Below, one piece after another: positions 54,754 to 64,000 of a DNA stretch of 64,000 nucleotides. Origin of the DNA: Gracilariopsis chorda (taxonomy: Eukaryota > Rhodophyta > Florideophyceae > Gracilariales > Gracilariaceae); the NCBI GenBank assembly GCA_003194525.1, contig NBIV01000006.1, positions 620,001 through 684,000 of the forward strand, given 5' to 3'. How positions within the stretch are numbered: position 1 is the first letter of the stretch; each line of letters starts with the position of its first letter. The position numbers and the translations under genes were made by a program. The notes below the pieces were generated by a model. The model saw nothing but the letters and a program-made list of their open reading frames with translations, was not told the origin of the DNA and did no database searches.

Positions 54754-57700
54754 CTAATGACGACCCTCTACAAAGTCTACAGCTTCTTGTAGAACAGGGT
54801 TTTTGATGCTCACTGGCATTGGATAGAAATCCTGCGCATTTCGAGGCGTCTCGTCTTCACTATGCAGCAGTAACACATCATCAGATGTTCTGACACGCGA
54901 AAGTCCAACATAGACCTGACCCGGCGAAAAAACGTTTGTTCGAAAGTCGATTATCATTTTCTTCAGCGTCTGTCCTTGCGCTTTATGCACAGTTGCTGCA
55001 AATACCAATCTGATGGGAGACTGTCAACGTTTGATTTTCACATCTGCAAACTCGAAAACAAAGTCAATGCGGTGCAGTAAAAAGCTTTGCTGAATTTCCC
55101 CATGTTCATCAATGCCCGAAAGTCGAATCACGCTGCCAGAAATGTTGGTAACGATAAACATCTTTCCATTGAGCAAGTGCAGATGAAGTACATTTTGAAT
55201 CACCATAACAGGAACACCCAGCTTCAGTTTCAAATGGTGGTGCGGGATTCCAGTGGGAGCGTAATTATACGTCAGTTCATGGCCAATGATACTATTTGTG
55301 TCAAAGTTTTCACCGGTTGGCCTTCGGTTGAGAACGTTCGTCATTGCAGATTTCGAGTCAAACATCCTTCCTGGGAAATACTCCAATGCGTTTTGGTTAT
55401 GTTCCTCCACTAATTGGTTTGTTGGCGCAACAATCAATCGGTTGAGCTTGACATCATCTTTCTTCCGTGTTGTAAACCATTTCCAAAGCAACTTGTATGC
55501 TTCGTGTACATCTGACGTAGACATAAGCGGAAGCCTTGCTGATGCTGGAAACGTCCCACGACCAAGACTGAGCAAACATTTTGCAAAAACTGGATCATCT
55601 TGTTGACTAATCTGTTCTGTAAGGCGAAGAACCTTGACTTTCCTGTCCCAAAGCTCACAAGAGTACCATGGAAGCTCCCATAGGAGACTCACTGGGATAA
55701 CACGAATTGTTCCATCCCTTTCGGACACTATTCTTGTTCTTGGAACGACTGGAAGCAGTTGCGTATAATCGCCTGCCATAACTACGACCATGCCTCCAAA
55801 GTCTTTCGTAGAGTTTCTTAAGTCCTTCAGTACGGTGTTCACAATCTCGAAGAGCATTTTCGGGCACATTGAAGCTTCATCAATTACCAGCAAAATAATC
55901 TTCCGTACTGGTTCTGCTCTCTGTGATCGTGGTCCGTACTTGGAAAGTGTCCGACGCTCTCTACTCTGCGAATCTTTGTTGTCATCAACTCCCAATCGAA
56001 GCAAAGTATGCAAAGTTCTTCCGCCTTCATATAAGGCAGCAGCAATACCTGTTGTGGCTGTCATCTGCACCAATAAGCCTTCGTGCTCAACAATATCTCT
56101 CAGCAAAGATAGGAGATAGGTCTTCCATGTCCCCGATCGTCCTTGTAAGAAGAAAACGCTTCCGTGTGTGTTGTGTCTTTCAGATTCTCCCATTCTATCT
56201 CGGTATTGTATTTCTCTCATTATTTTGTCAAAAACTTGCTTCTGGCCTTCTTTCAGAATCTCATATCTCTCTTTTAACCTTCACCTGGACCCCGAAGAAG
56301 AGCTGCAACGTACTTCAGCTTGTTGCTCTGCTAAGTGCAATTCGCTCTCTCTGAGATGAAGTTGTAATACAGTATGATGAAAGAAGGGATGATTTCTGAT
56401 GAGCCATCCGCCATATCTGTCCGAAATCTCAATGATTCTTCGAAGTAGTCCTTCTCTTCCTTGTGCTCTGGTTCCCTCGGTTATATCTGCAGTTACAGCT
56501 CGTTCGTGCTTTTCAATCACAGTTTCAGGATTTATCCCTTGTTGGAAGAAAGTGACGACCAAGTAACGCAGCTCAGCAGGAGTAGCACGGTATCCTACTG
56601 CCTCATCAAAAGCCGTTTCGTACTCGTCCCCATGGATATATAGTCCACGAGGTACTGCCACTTCTCTATAAGTTGAGTAGGATTCGCTCCCAACACGTTT
56701 CGGATCATCAAAGGAGCTGAATTCAGAGTTCATAAGCAATATTCGAAGAGCGAATAGTTCGGGATTTGCAGGAGAAGCAAATCCAATTCGAATCGCAGTT
56801 CGATCATTTTCGGATCGCTGCACTAAGTACATTCGTGGACTTCCTCCATCCCGAGTGGAGTCAGACTCTGGTACAGAGCGGGGTAGCTTATCGTATACAC
56901 GTACATTTTCGTAGTATGTCATGTAGTCCAAGTACATGTACCGGGAGGGTCTTCTGAAATATCTTTCCAGCAGGGAAGACTTCAGACGTTTCGGCAGTCT
57001 TACATTTCGTATCAAAACCTGTCGCTCTCCACGGGGATGTATGTCAAGTGCCTGTACAGTTGGATTGATGCGGACATGCATGAACTCAAAGAGGTTCCAT
57101 GCAGCTTCAAACGCGCCCACCACTCTCGCTCTCATGTACGCCCTGATTTCATTTTGAAGCATGTCGCTCTGTGCACTTCATTGGCTTTCCGTTCGACTTG
57201 ATACAACCAAATCCTGTTCTTTGGCACTCTTGAAAGCATACTTCATCAGGTATGCTACGGCGCTGCCACCTTGGGTTCTTTCAACATTGATGTGAGCCTT
57301 GTACTTCATTGTGAGATCTGGATTGTACGGAACCACTTTCAAATCTTCTGTCCTTCTTCTTTGGTAGCTCACGCGATTTTTGTACTCATTTATCGTTGTT
57401 TCAGCCACAATTTCTTGTCGATCATACCCAAATATGCACCTCCCGTCAGAGGTACGACCAAGGCAATATGGAGAGTGTCGGTGCATATTGAATTTCTTCA
57501 CCAATTTTCGGAGTTCCTGGTCCTCAGTCGAGTCACCCCGAGCAGTTCGGCTTTGATCAAGTTTCAATGATCTCAGGATCTTCAATTACGCCCCCCTCCA
57601 ACCAAAGAAGAATATGATGATGTGGAGTATTTCTCTCCTGGAACTCAGGTTTGGCGGCAATCCCAATGCATTTCAAGCCGAAGAGCTCTCCTGAATTATT

Positions 57701-59708
57701 CTGTAGATCCTTCATGATTGAATTTGCATACTGGTTGTACACTCTTGCAATAAGATCTGGCCTATCAAAAAGAACGGCATTTGTCTCCCTGTGGAGAAAA
57801 TGCTCCGGTGTTTTCGTTGTCCATACTAAGCCTTTTCATCTCTTCCCGCCATACGTTCATTGTGACTGTGACGAAAAGCGTCGGGGAGCCCAGCGGAGCT
57901 ACCATTGCTTGCACATCCAGTCGTTTTTGTCTCCAGTACGCCGGAGAGTTTTTGTGATTACCGGGAAGGAAGAGTTTACCGGGAGGGCCAAGTTCATCTG
58001 TTCCGGTATGGTTTCCAGCCTGCAGCTCCCGTTCTTCAACCATTCTCATCTGTTCTGTTTCCAAGTAACGAAGTCTCAAGTCTTCAATGTTTGTGCTAGT
58101 ACGAAGCATCAATTGCTGAAGAAGAGTACCAGAGTTCAGCAGCACATTATAGTGGTACAGTTTTCGCTTAGAGTGTTCTGCCCATGTTAGGCTCATTTCG
58201 TCTCGGTTGTCCGCATCCCTCGATGAAATATATGTTGCTGTATAATACGGGGCATGAATCTCACCGTAAGGGTACAGCAGTGGAAAAACTCCCTTCTCAG
58301 CTTCCATTGAGTCAGGCTTCAAACGCTTGTACTTGACAACTCGACGTCGAAGATTTCTGGTACACATGTGATGGGATTCTCTTCCGCCTACCAGCTGGGC
58401 AACTGGGGCTTCCGACCTGAACAGTCCACTTGGCTCTACGACGAAAGCTCTCATTGCAATAGGTCGGCCTCGGCTGTCTTCTGGTAACGATCCTGCACCA
58501 GAGCTCACCTAAATTCGGGCTTCATGGGCACCTTGATAATTCCCAACAACTATTCCTTCCTGAATAGCGTCTGCAGAGATGTCCAGAGTAGATTCGTCCG
58601 CGTTTGATCTCCTTCGAACACTTTCGTCTGGTCTGAACAATTTTCTATATCTCTGTCGGACAATATCTGGTCTTGGTTGCATGAGATCGTACAACTTTGG
58701 AACCAAGTATCGAATATTCGGGTTAGATACTACTCTTCTTGTGAAAGAAGAATAATAATCCCGTGTATTAAGACTGGGAGGACCTTTAGGCCACAAATAT
58801 GTGTAGCGCACCTACTGGCCTGGAACAGAAAGAGACGGATTGCCTTGAAGTCGAAGAAATGACGGACCTCCACCCCGAACGTACTTCATGTCCATGAATG
58901 TGACAACGGTTGCAAATAACACATTTAAGTGTGTTGATAGCGTTTGAAAAGAACGCAAGCGATATATGTCTTCAAGTTGCGAATTGATATGCACTCGTCT
59001 GAAAGAAACTCCAAGCGATGTGGAGCTTTTATATCCACAGCATGTTCCTTCGGTCTCTGCACCAAGCAGAACTGCGCCACAATATTTGCACATACGAATA
59101 CGAAGCACCCACCCCGTATCTTTGAGAGGACACCGAGGTGCTCGATGGCGGTTTGCACCGCACATCCGACCATACGCTGGAAGTGTGCCAGTGAGTGGTT
59201 GGTACTCCGGATATGAAGAGCCTGGACTTGCAAGGCTTTGACGAATAATTTCTGCCCTTGCATCCCAGACATATTTTGCTCCATAGTGAATGCCTTGGCG
59301 AGGTCTCCCAGCGAACTGCATAACCGTTCTATCTCGTTCCTGTTGAATACCGGAAGAATGAGAGGAGTTCAAGTATATCTCTTCAGGGTTATGAGGTTCC
59401 ATAACATTTTGAGGAAGCTCCGTTCTAGTTCCTAAGTCCACCTGCGCAAGCTCATTGGTTATGTCTCGTTGATGCACGGGCTGTATATTCTCTCCTGGAC
59501 GACGGCCTGCTCCTGACCGGCGACCACCAAGTCGTGATGGGGGTCGATGCGAAGAAGAACTCATGTCGGACCGAGAGAACCGGAGAGAGGTTGAGAGATT
59601 TGGTAATAACCTTTCGATGGAACATGCACCATCTCTGCCCCTTAAGTAGAGAACTGGTGTTGCACAATAGTTTTCCGCCTGACGTATACGTATACATGTT
59701 GTCTTCAT
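54754..59708 (-). pseudogene. Helitron RepHel protein (Rep nuclease plus PIF1-like helicase), decayed
   Basis: A single ancestral ORF of about 1650 codons is readable. From 59708: an N-terminal Cys/His region (RICKYCGAVLLGAET..CCGYKSS), Helitron_like_N (YPYGEIHAPYYTA, HSKRKLYHYNVLLNSGTLLQ, LGSPTLFVTVTMN), Rep core (FDRPDLIARVYNQY, EFQERNTPHHHILLWLEGG with the paired His, VPYNPDLTMKYKAHINVE, VAYLMKYAFK), then EAAWNLFEFMH. From 56220: helicase with Walker A GRSGTWKT (GTGKT expected), VIDEASM, TVHKAQGQTL and GQVYVGLSRVR. Lesions: TAG at 58812 and 58509, TGA at 57178, 56281 and 55024, and shifts at a T5 run (about 57785) and a G6 run (about 57590). A later ATG at 59564 (MSSSSHRPPSRLGG) is a possible start. 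Non-functional as sequenced. Confidence 0.92.
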
Positions 59709-59930
59709 TGTCTCAAGATGTTCCTGGCAACATTAGTACCTGCATAGTTTACATACGTAGTACTTTACTATGTACATATGCAATGCATTCTTATTCGGTC
59801 TTGGTTTCAGACGTCAATACATATCGAGTACGATTTACCTACGTATGCAACGTATAGATTGTTCCTATTCTTCTTACAGCGTTCTACGTTTCTAGAACTG
59901 TATGGCCTACTTATGCACTACATAGATTAA

Positions 59931-60110
59931 AATTATTTTTGTTGGAAGGGTGTACGTTTCCAATACTGCGCAGCTTACGTATGCGCTAGGTAAACTATAA
60001 CTATTTTTGTTAGAAGGGTATACGTTTGCAGTACTGCGCAGCCTAAGTATGCGCTACGTAAAATTTAACTATTTTTGTTAGAAGGGTATACGTAGGTTGT
60101 ACTTTACGTA
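59931..60110. repeat. 68-bp tandem repeats with TACGTA motifs between the divergent Helitron ORFs
   Basis: The block AACTATTTTTGTTAGAAGGG recurs at 59931 (variant), 59999 and 60067, a 68-base period, each copy followed by TACGTTT and ACTGCGCAGC. TACGTA or CTACGTA words recur from about 59752 to 60113. It lies in the divergent promoter of RepHel and the small ORF. Confidence 0.85.
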
Positions 60111-60281
60111 ATTTATTTTGTTGTTTGAATACGTTACGTTTCTATTTTGCATATTGTCTAATGTGCTGAAGATTGTGTACTTAAGCTAGAGCATACCGTA
60201 AAGTCGCAGAAATCTTTTTTCCAAGCAGCCACCTACAACTAATTTTACTCTACTTCTTCTTTTCAACTATTCTCTAACACC

Positions 60282-60659
60282 ATGGCCGATATGTCCCAAA
60301 CATAGGTTCGCTACCTACAACTATGCCGTTTGAGAGACCGCAAGGATGCTATTCTACCGCGCTAAGGAACATTATCGGAAAAAATTTGCATCATACAGGC
60401 TGCATTGAAGCACACTGATATGCACAGTGGCAATTTCAATTGGTTTTTCTTGGAAGAGATTTTGTGCTCCATTGGCCCGAAAATCGACACAGTGTACACG
60501 GAACTGGAAGACTACCGCGTGATTGAACGCAGCAAGGATTTGCCTGTTCTCTGGCAGTCAGAGATATCCACGTGTGAGACGGGTTCAACGGGGCTGATAG
60601 ACGTTGAGGCTGTGGAGAGTGACAGATCATACACGTGCTCGACCGATTCGCGCCAGTAG
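60282..60659 (+). pseudogene. Small accessory ORF of the Helitron, divergent from RepHel, function unknown
   Basis: One frame of about 125 codons begins ATGGCC in a good context (ACCATGG) and ends TAG at 60657, interrupted by TAG at 60303 and TAA at 60363. The peptide contains VRYLQLCRLRDRKDAILP, WFFLEEILCSIGPKIDTVYT and LEDYRVIERSKDLPVLWQSE. AATAAA lies about 40 bases after the stop. No family is recognised. Position and orientation suggest an accessory gene of the element or a captured host fragment. Confidence 0.5.
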
Positions 60660-60775
60660 GGTAAATCCTTTGATTACCATTGGCTGGTTGTTTGGAGGGA
60701 AATAAATGTGCTTTTATTGATTTATTCTAAGGGGTCAACCTCCTCGTTGTCAGAGCAATCCTTAGGTAGGTTAGA

Positions 60776-60981
60776 TGTCTGTTTGTGATTGGTAGTATTG
60801 GGTGTCCCCACTTAGTGGTATAGGGTTTTCTTGTAGTTGTAGTTTGACGTAGAGGCGCTATATAACACGCTGAAGTTCCACTCCCAAGTAAACTCGCCCT
60901 AAGCTTGGCAACCTTCATTCATTCTTTTGTTTCTTCTCTTGTTCTACAGATCCGCCGTAGCCCGACTATCGTTTACATTAT
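60776..60981 (+). repeat. LTR1 copy g, 3' part (after the Helitron)
   Basis: It continues the LTR interrupted at 54646: GTATTGGGTGTCCCCACTTA, TATA box TATATAA at 60859-60865, CTTGGCAACCTTCATTCATT. It ends near TTTACATTATCAAA, where an inverted LTR1 begins. Confidence 0.82.
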
Positions 60982-61501
60982 CAAAGTGAATCAAGCAGCC
61001 AACAACGCACAATAAGTGAACCGGACATGCCAACAATGTTCCAGCATATTCCAGCACTGTATAAACACTTCCTCGCATCATCATGATAATGACAAAGCAC
61101 AAACACACATGCCACCGCATCCATGTACATACCCTAGCTGTGTTGCGTGCATGGCACGTGCTTGCTTGCGCAACTGCACAGATGACACACTTCCATATAC
61201 CTGTAAAGCACATGTAGCCACACATATTCCTAAGTACCATGCCCATTCACCTTATACCAAGTGGCCGGTTCCGTGCCCAGGACCCATAGAATGCATAACA
61301 CTTGTAACCAATACGTTTTATATGATTATTTGCAGTAGCCAATCATATGCCCGTTCCACGTTGGGTTTGAGAACACAAGCATAGGCGCTTTTGCAAAGCA
61401 GCTCTCAATAACAGCACTCCGTTATATGAAACTTTGTTTCCAAGTGCTGCACCATGATGTCTCAGGACTACCAGGCACTCGACCATGTGCTAACATCAAC
61501 A
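60982..61501 (-). repeat. LTR1 copy h, partial, 3' LTR of the minus-strand element F
   Basis: Minus reading starts TGTTGATGTTAGCACATGG at 61501 and proceeds about 520 bases before meeting copy g. Its first six bases hold the Cys-stop of the polyprotein at 61496. Confidence 0.82.
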
Positions 61502-62753
61502 CTCCTCCTCGAGTTCCTGGTTTAGACCAACTCGATGCAAGATCAAATGCTTAATAGCAGGACTCAATGGCTTAATGAGTATGTCAGCATCGTTCTCCTC
61601 AATTGGCACATACTCCACACTTATCACCTTACTTTTGACCAAGTCCCAGATATAGTGTATTTTCACGTCAATGTGTTTGGCACGTCCAGAGCGGCAACGC
61701 TCACAAAGGGCCCACTCAATCGCACATTGATTATCTGCGCGTAGTGGAGTACTGTCATTAACCGGTATCCCAGATTGCTCAAGTACTCGAGATATCCACA
61801 TCAGCTCTTGACTTGCTATCACTAATGCGTAATACTGGGACTGGCCTGTAGACAATGCCACTGACGCCTGCTTACGGGCACCATACAAACAAACACATGA
61901 CCCAAGTTTGATCATAAAGCCAGACAAAGACTTGCGATCCATGGTGTCGCCTGCGTAATCAGGGTGCATATAACCATTCAGCAGCAGGTTCCCAGGGTGA
62001 TAAACAAGTCCATGGTGAGTAATGCCACGTAGATACCTTAGCACGCGCTTTACCGCTCGATAATAATACCGGGTTGGTGCTTTCTGAAAGCGTGCTAGGA
62101 TAAGTAAAGCTGCCAATATGTCCAAACGCGTGCGTACTGCCAGATACAGCAGAGACCCGATCATCTGCTGATACAACTGGACTTCAAATGGGGACTTGTC
62201 CTCCTCTGGATCAAGCGAGGAAAAGAATGATTCCACCGTTGGGCTTCGTGCAGGCTTGCTAAATTCCAGTCCAAACCGACGTAACATTCCACTGACATAC
62301 AATGGCTGTGCTAGTTTAACCCCTAACAGTGGGCCATTGGAGTCCTTGTTCCAGCTTAATTCAACACCAAGATACATTCTGACACGACTCTCAACACGTA
62401 GGTCATACAGTGACTTGAGCTCCTCCACTATGTGGGAACGTTGTTCAGCAGTTGGCGTAAATATGAGAAGGTCATCTACGTATACCAGGATGTATGCGTA
62501 AAAATTGCCGGCTAGTTTGCGCCTGAAAACACATGGTGCACTGGGTAGTTCTTCAAAACCTATGCCTGTAATGTCCGTGCTGAACTTCGTGTGCCATGCA
62601 AGATGAGCCTGCTTAAGACCGTTTATCGCCTTTAGCAGTTTGTAGCATTGTGACTTGAGACCAGGAATGCCACGCGGTGACATCACCCACACATCTTCTT
62701 TGAGTTCACCATTCAGGAACGCTGTCTTTATGTCAACCTGGGCAACAAACATC
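61496..62753 (-). pseudogene. Copia RT-RNase H with a clean 418-codon frame, element F
   Basis: An uninterrupted minus frame: FVAQVDIKTAFLNGELKEDV, WVMSPRGIPGLKS, ILVYVDDLLIFTPTAEQRSH (YVDD), VRMYLGVELSWNK, LYQQMIGSLLYLAVRTRLDI, then RNase H: HPDYAGDTMDRKSLSGFM, STGQSQYYALV, RADNQCAIEWALCERC, IEENDADILIKPLSPAIKH and NQELEEEC-stop at the LTR edge. In RNase H the STGESEYYA motif reads STGQSQYYA, so the acidic residues are Gln. The 5' side is cut by LTR3 at 62754. Confidence 0.88.
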
Positions 62754-63532
62754 TGTTGGCAGTAGTACCTGTGCTGTCACTGAAAACCAAACGTTCCGGG
62801 GAGCATGGGCTGTTTTAGAGGGTACCTCTGCAAAAGCGCATATGCGCGTGTGCGCGAACCCAACGTGAAACTGGCTTCTGATTGGCTACTGCAAATGTAC
62901 ATATGCCACGTGGTGCGTACAAGTGGTATGGCATAAATGCATCGGTTGGACACACCCACGTGTCCAGCTACTACAGTGGTCACCGTGTACGTTGTGTGCA
63001 GGGGATACTGGTGAAGTGGTTGACAGCTGGTACAAGTGGTACAGCAGTGGTTGGTACAATGGTAAGGTGCGCATGCACTGTCAACAGGTTTACACATGCA
63101 CGGGTATATTGATGACGTGGGTGTTGTGTGCATTGCCACATGATGACATGGCACTAACACCACAGGTTACGTGCCCACTTACTGTGACGTGTTGACTTAC
63201 CGTGATGTGTTGGCATGTGCTGGCGTGTGTTGGAGTCGTGAATTTGTGCCTTGTCATGGTCATGTGTATGCACGTAACTATTACGGAACGTTGGTGCGTT
63301 GGTGTGCGTTGATGTAATGAGGTTGTGCTGAGCTGGCTAGGTCATGTTAGATGGTGATTGGTAGTATTGAGTGTCCCTGCTTAGTGGTTTAGGTTTTACT
63401 TGTAGTTGGTGTTGCCGCGCAATTCGAATTTAGAGTGGTATATAAGATGTGTCTGAAGGACCTCCAAGTAAATCCAAGCTAGAGCTGGCGAACTTCCCTT
63501 CCATCCCCTCAACTTCCTTTCAACTTTCAACA
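62754..63532 (+). repeat. LTR3 solo copy
   Basis: TGTTGGCAGTAGTACCTGTG to CTTTCAACA, with TATATAAG at 63439-63446. About 780 bp, matching 48798-49586. No primer site or internal region follows. It sits in the RT of element F with about 76 bases of RT repeated on both sides. Confidence 0.87.
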
Positions 63533-64000
63533 GACATCACCCACAAATCTTCTTTGAGTTCACCATTAAGGAACGCTGTCTTTATGTCAACCTGTGAAAC
63601 AAACATCTGCATGCACAACATCAGGTACAGAAACATGCAAACCAAATTGAACGAAATAATTGGTGCATACGTCTCTAAGTAGTCCTGACCATATGTCTGG
63701 TGGTTGCCCCCAGCCACTGTTCAAGCTCTAAATCGGTCAACGGAGTCATGTGCGTCACGTTTCACCTTCAGTATGACATGCCTTGGCAGTGGTTCGGAGA
63801 TTAGTGAGTCATCAGGAATCCATGTAGCCTTGTATTCTAAAGATGCCAACTCTTCATCAATGGCATTTAGCCATTGCTCTCTTTCAATTGGGTTGGCAGA
63901 CAGTGCTTCCCTTAGTGTGGGATCATCACTCGTGCTCACCTCAACCTCAGATTTGGCAGTGCCAGCCATATGCCACCAGCATTGTGGTGCACGCCTTGTG
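63533..64000 (-). pseudogene. Copia linker-RT N-terminal fragment, element F (runs off the right edge)
   Basis: Minus reading: QCWWHMAGTAKSEVEVSTSD, AIDEELASLEYKATW, LPRHVILKVKRDAHDSVDRF, a TAA or TAG-type break at about 63721, then AGGNHQTYGQDYLETYAPII and FVSQVDIKTAFLNGELKEDL up to the LTR3 edge. It is the upstream half of the RT continued at 62753. Confidence 0.87.

Larger units (their letters stand above)
54647..60775 (-). mobile_element. Helitron (rolling-circle transposon), 6129 bp, in LTR1 copy g
   Basis: Boundaries are set by the interrupted LTR: the left flank ends in A, the right flank begins with T, so insertion was between A and T without duplication, as Helitrons do. On the minus strand the element begins TCTAACCTACC at 60775 and ends CCTTG at 54647, with a GC-rich hairpin 12 bases from that end. 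The last four bases are CTTG rather than the usual CTRR. It carries a broken RepHel ORF (54754-59708) and a small divergent ORF (60282-60659). Confidence 0.9.

Noticed and set aside
55024-57180. Selenocysteine or programmed TGA readthrough in the Helitron RepHel
   Set aside because: Three TGA stops in one frame look suggestive, but TAG stops and frameshifts occur in the same ORF and no SECIS-like element was identified; ordinary decay is simpler.

Overview
The window is nuclear DNA of a eukaryote. Protein genes carry short GT-AG introns (85 and 106 nt deduced here), genes are packed tail to tail or head to head with small gaps, and there is no operon structure. The gene set (pyridoxal kinase, PP2A B56, ALKBH6, PRCC, a RING-H2-like protein, a plant-type PP2-A10-like protein), the compact intron-poor gene island and the flood of Ty1/copia elements together suggest an alga. 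A florideophyte red alga of the Chondrus type would fit, but that is inference; no marker gene is present to prove it. | Layout: 1-11.2 kb is a GC-rich gene island. It holds a partial pyridoxal kinase (-), a PP2A B56 subunit (+) whose last codons seed a 3' minisatellite, a SANT-like protein with a duplicated GNAAP motif (+), ALKBH6 (+), a PP2-A10-like protein (-), a PRCC-like protein (+) and a membrane RING protein (-). 11.2-27.5 kb is AT-richer and almost gene-free, with decayed DNA transposons: a YqaJ-nuclease-like ORF beside a piggyBac-like transposase remnant, and a pogo/Tigger-like DDE remnant. | 27.5-64 kb is a nest of Ty1/copia elements on both strands, with three LTR types (here called LTR1, LTR2, LTR3), many broken polyproteins, a 374-bp solo LTR-like insertion with a 5-bp target duplication, and a complete-length 6.1-kb Helitron inserted in an LTR. 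The copia primer sites match the anticodon stem-loop of initiator tRNA-Met, the half-tRNA priming mode of Drosophila copia. | The notable structures are: a chimeric copia element joining two lineages in frame; a twice-seen deletion derivative lacking RT/RNase H; a leader motif conserved across lineages; the hairpin-rich solo LTR; a Helitron carrying a divergent small accessory ORF next to 68-bp TACGTA-rich repeats; and a higher-order minisatellite at the B56 stop codon. No intact autonomous transposon is seen. The left island genes appear functional.
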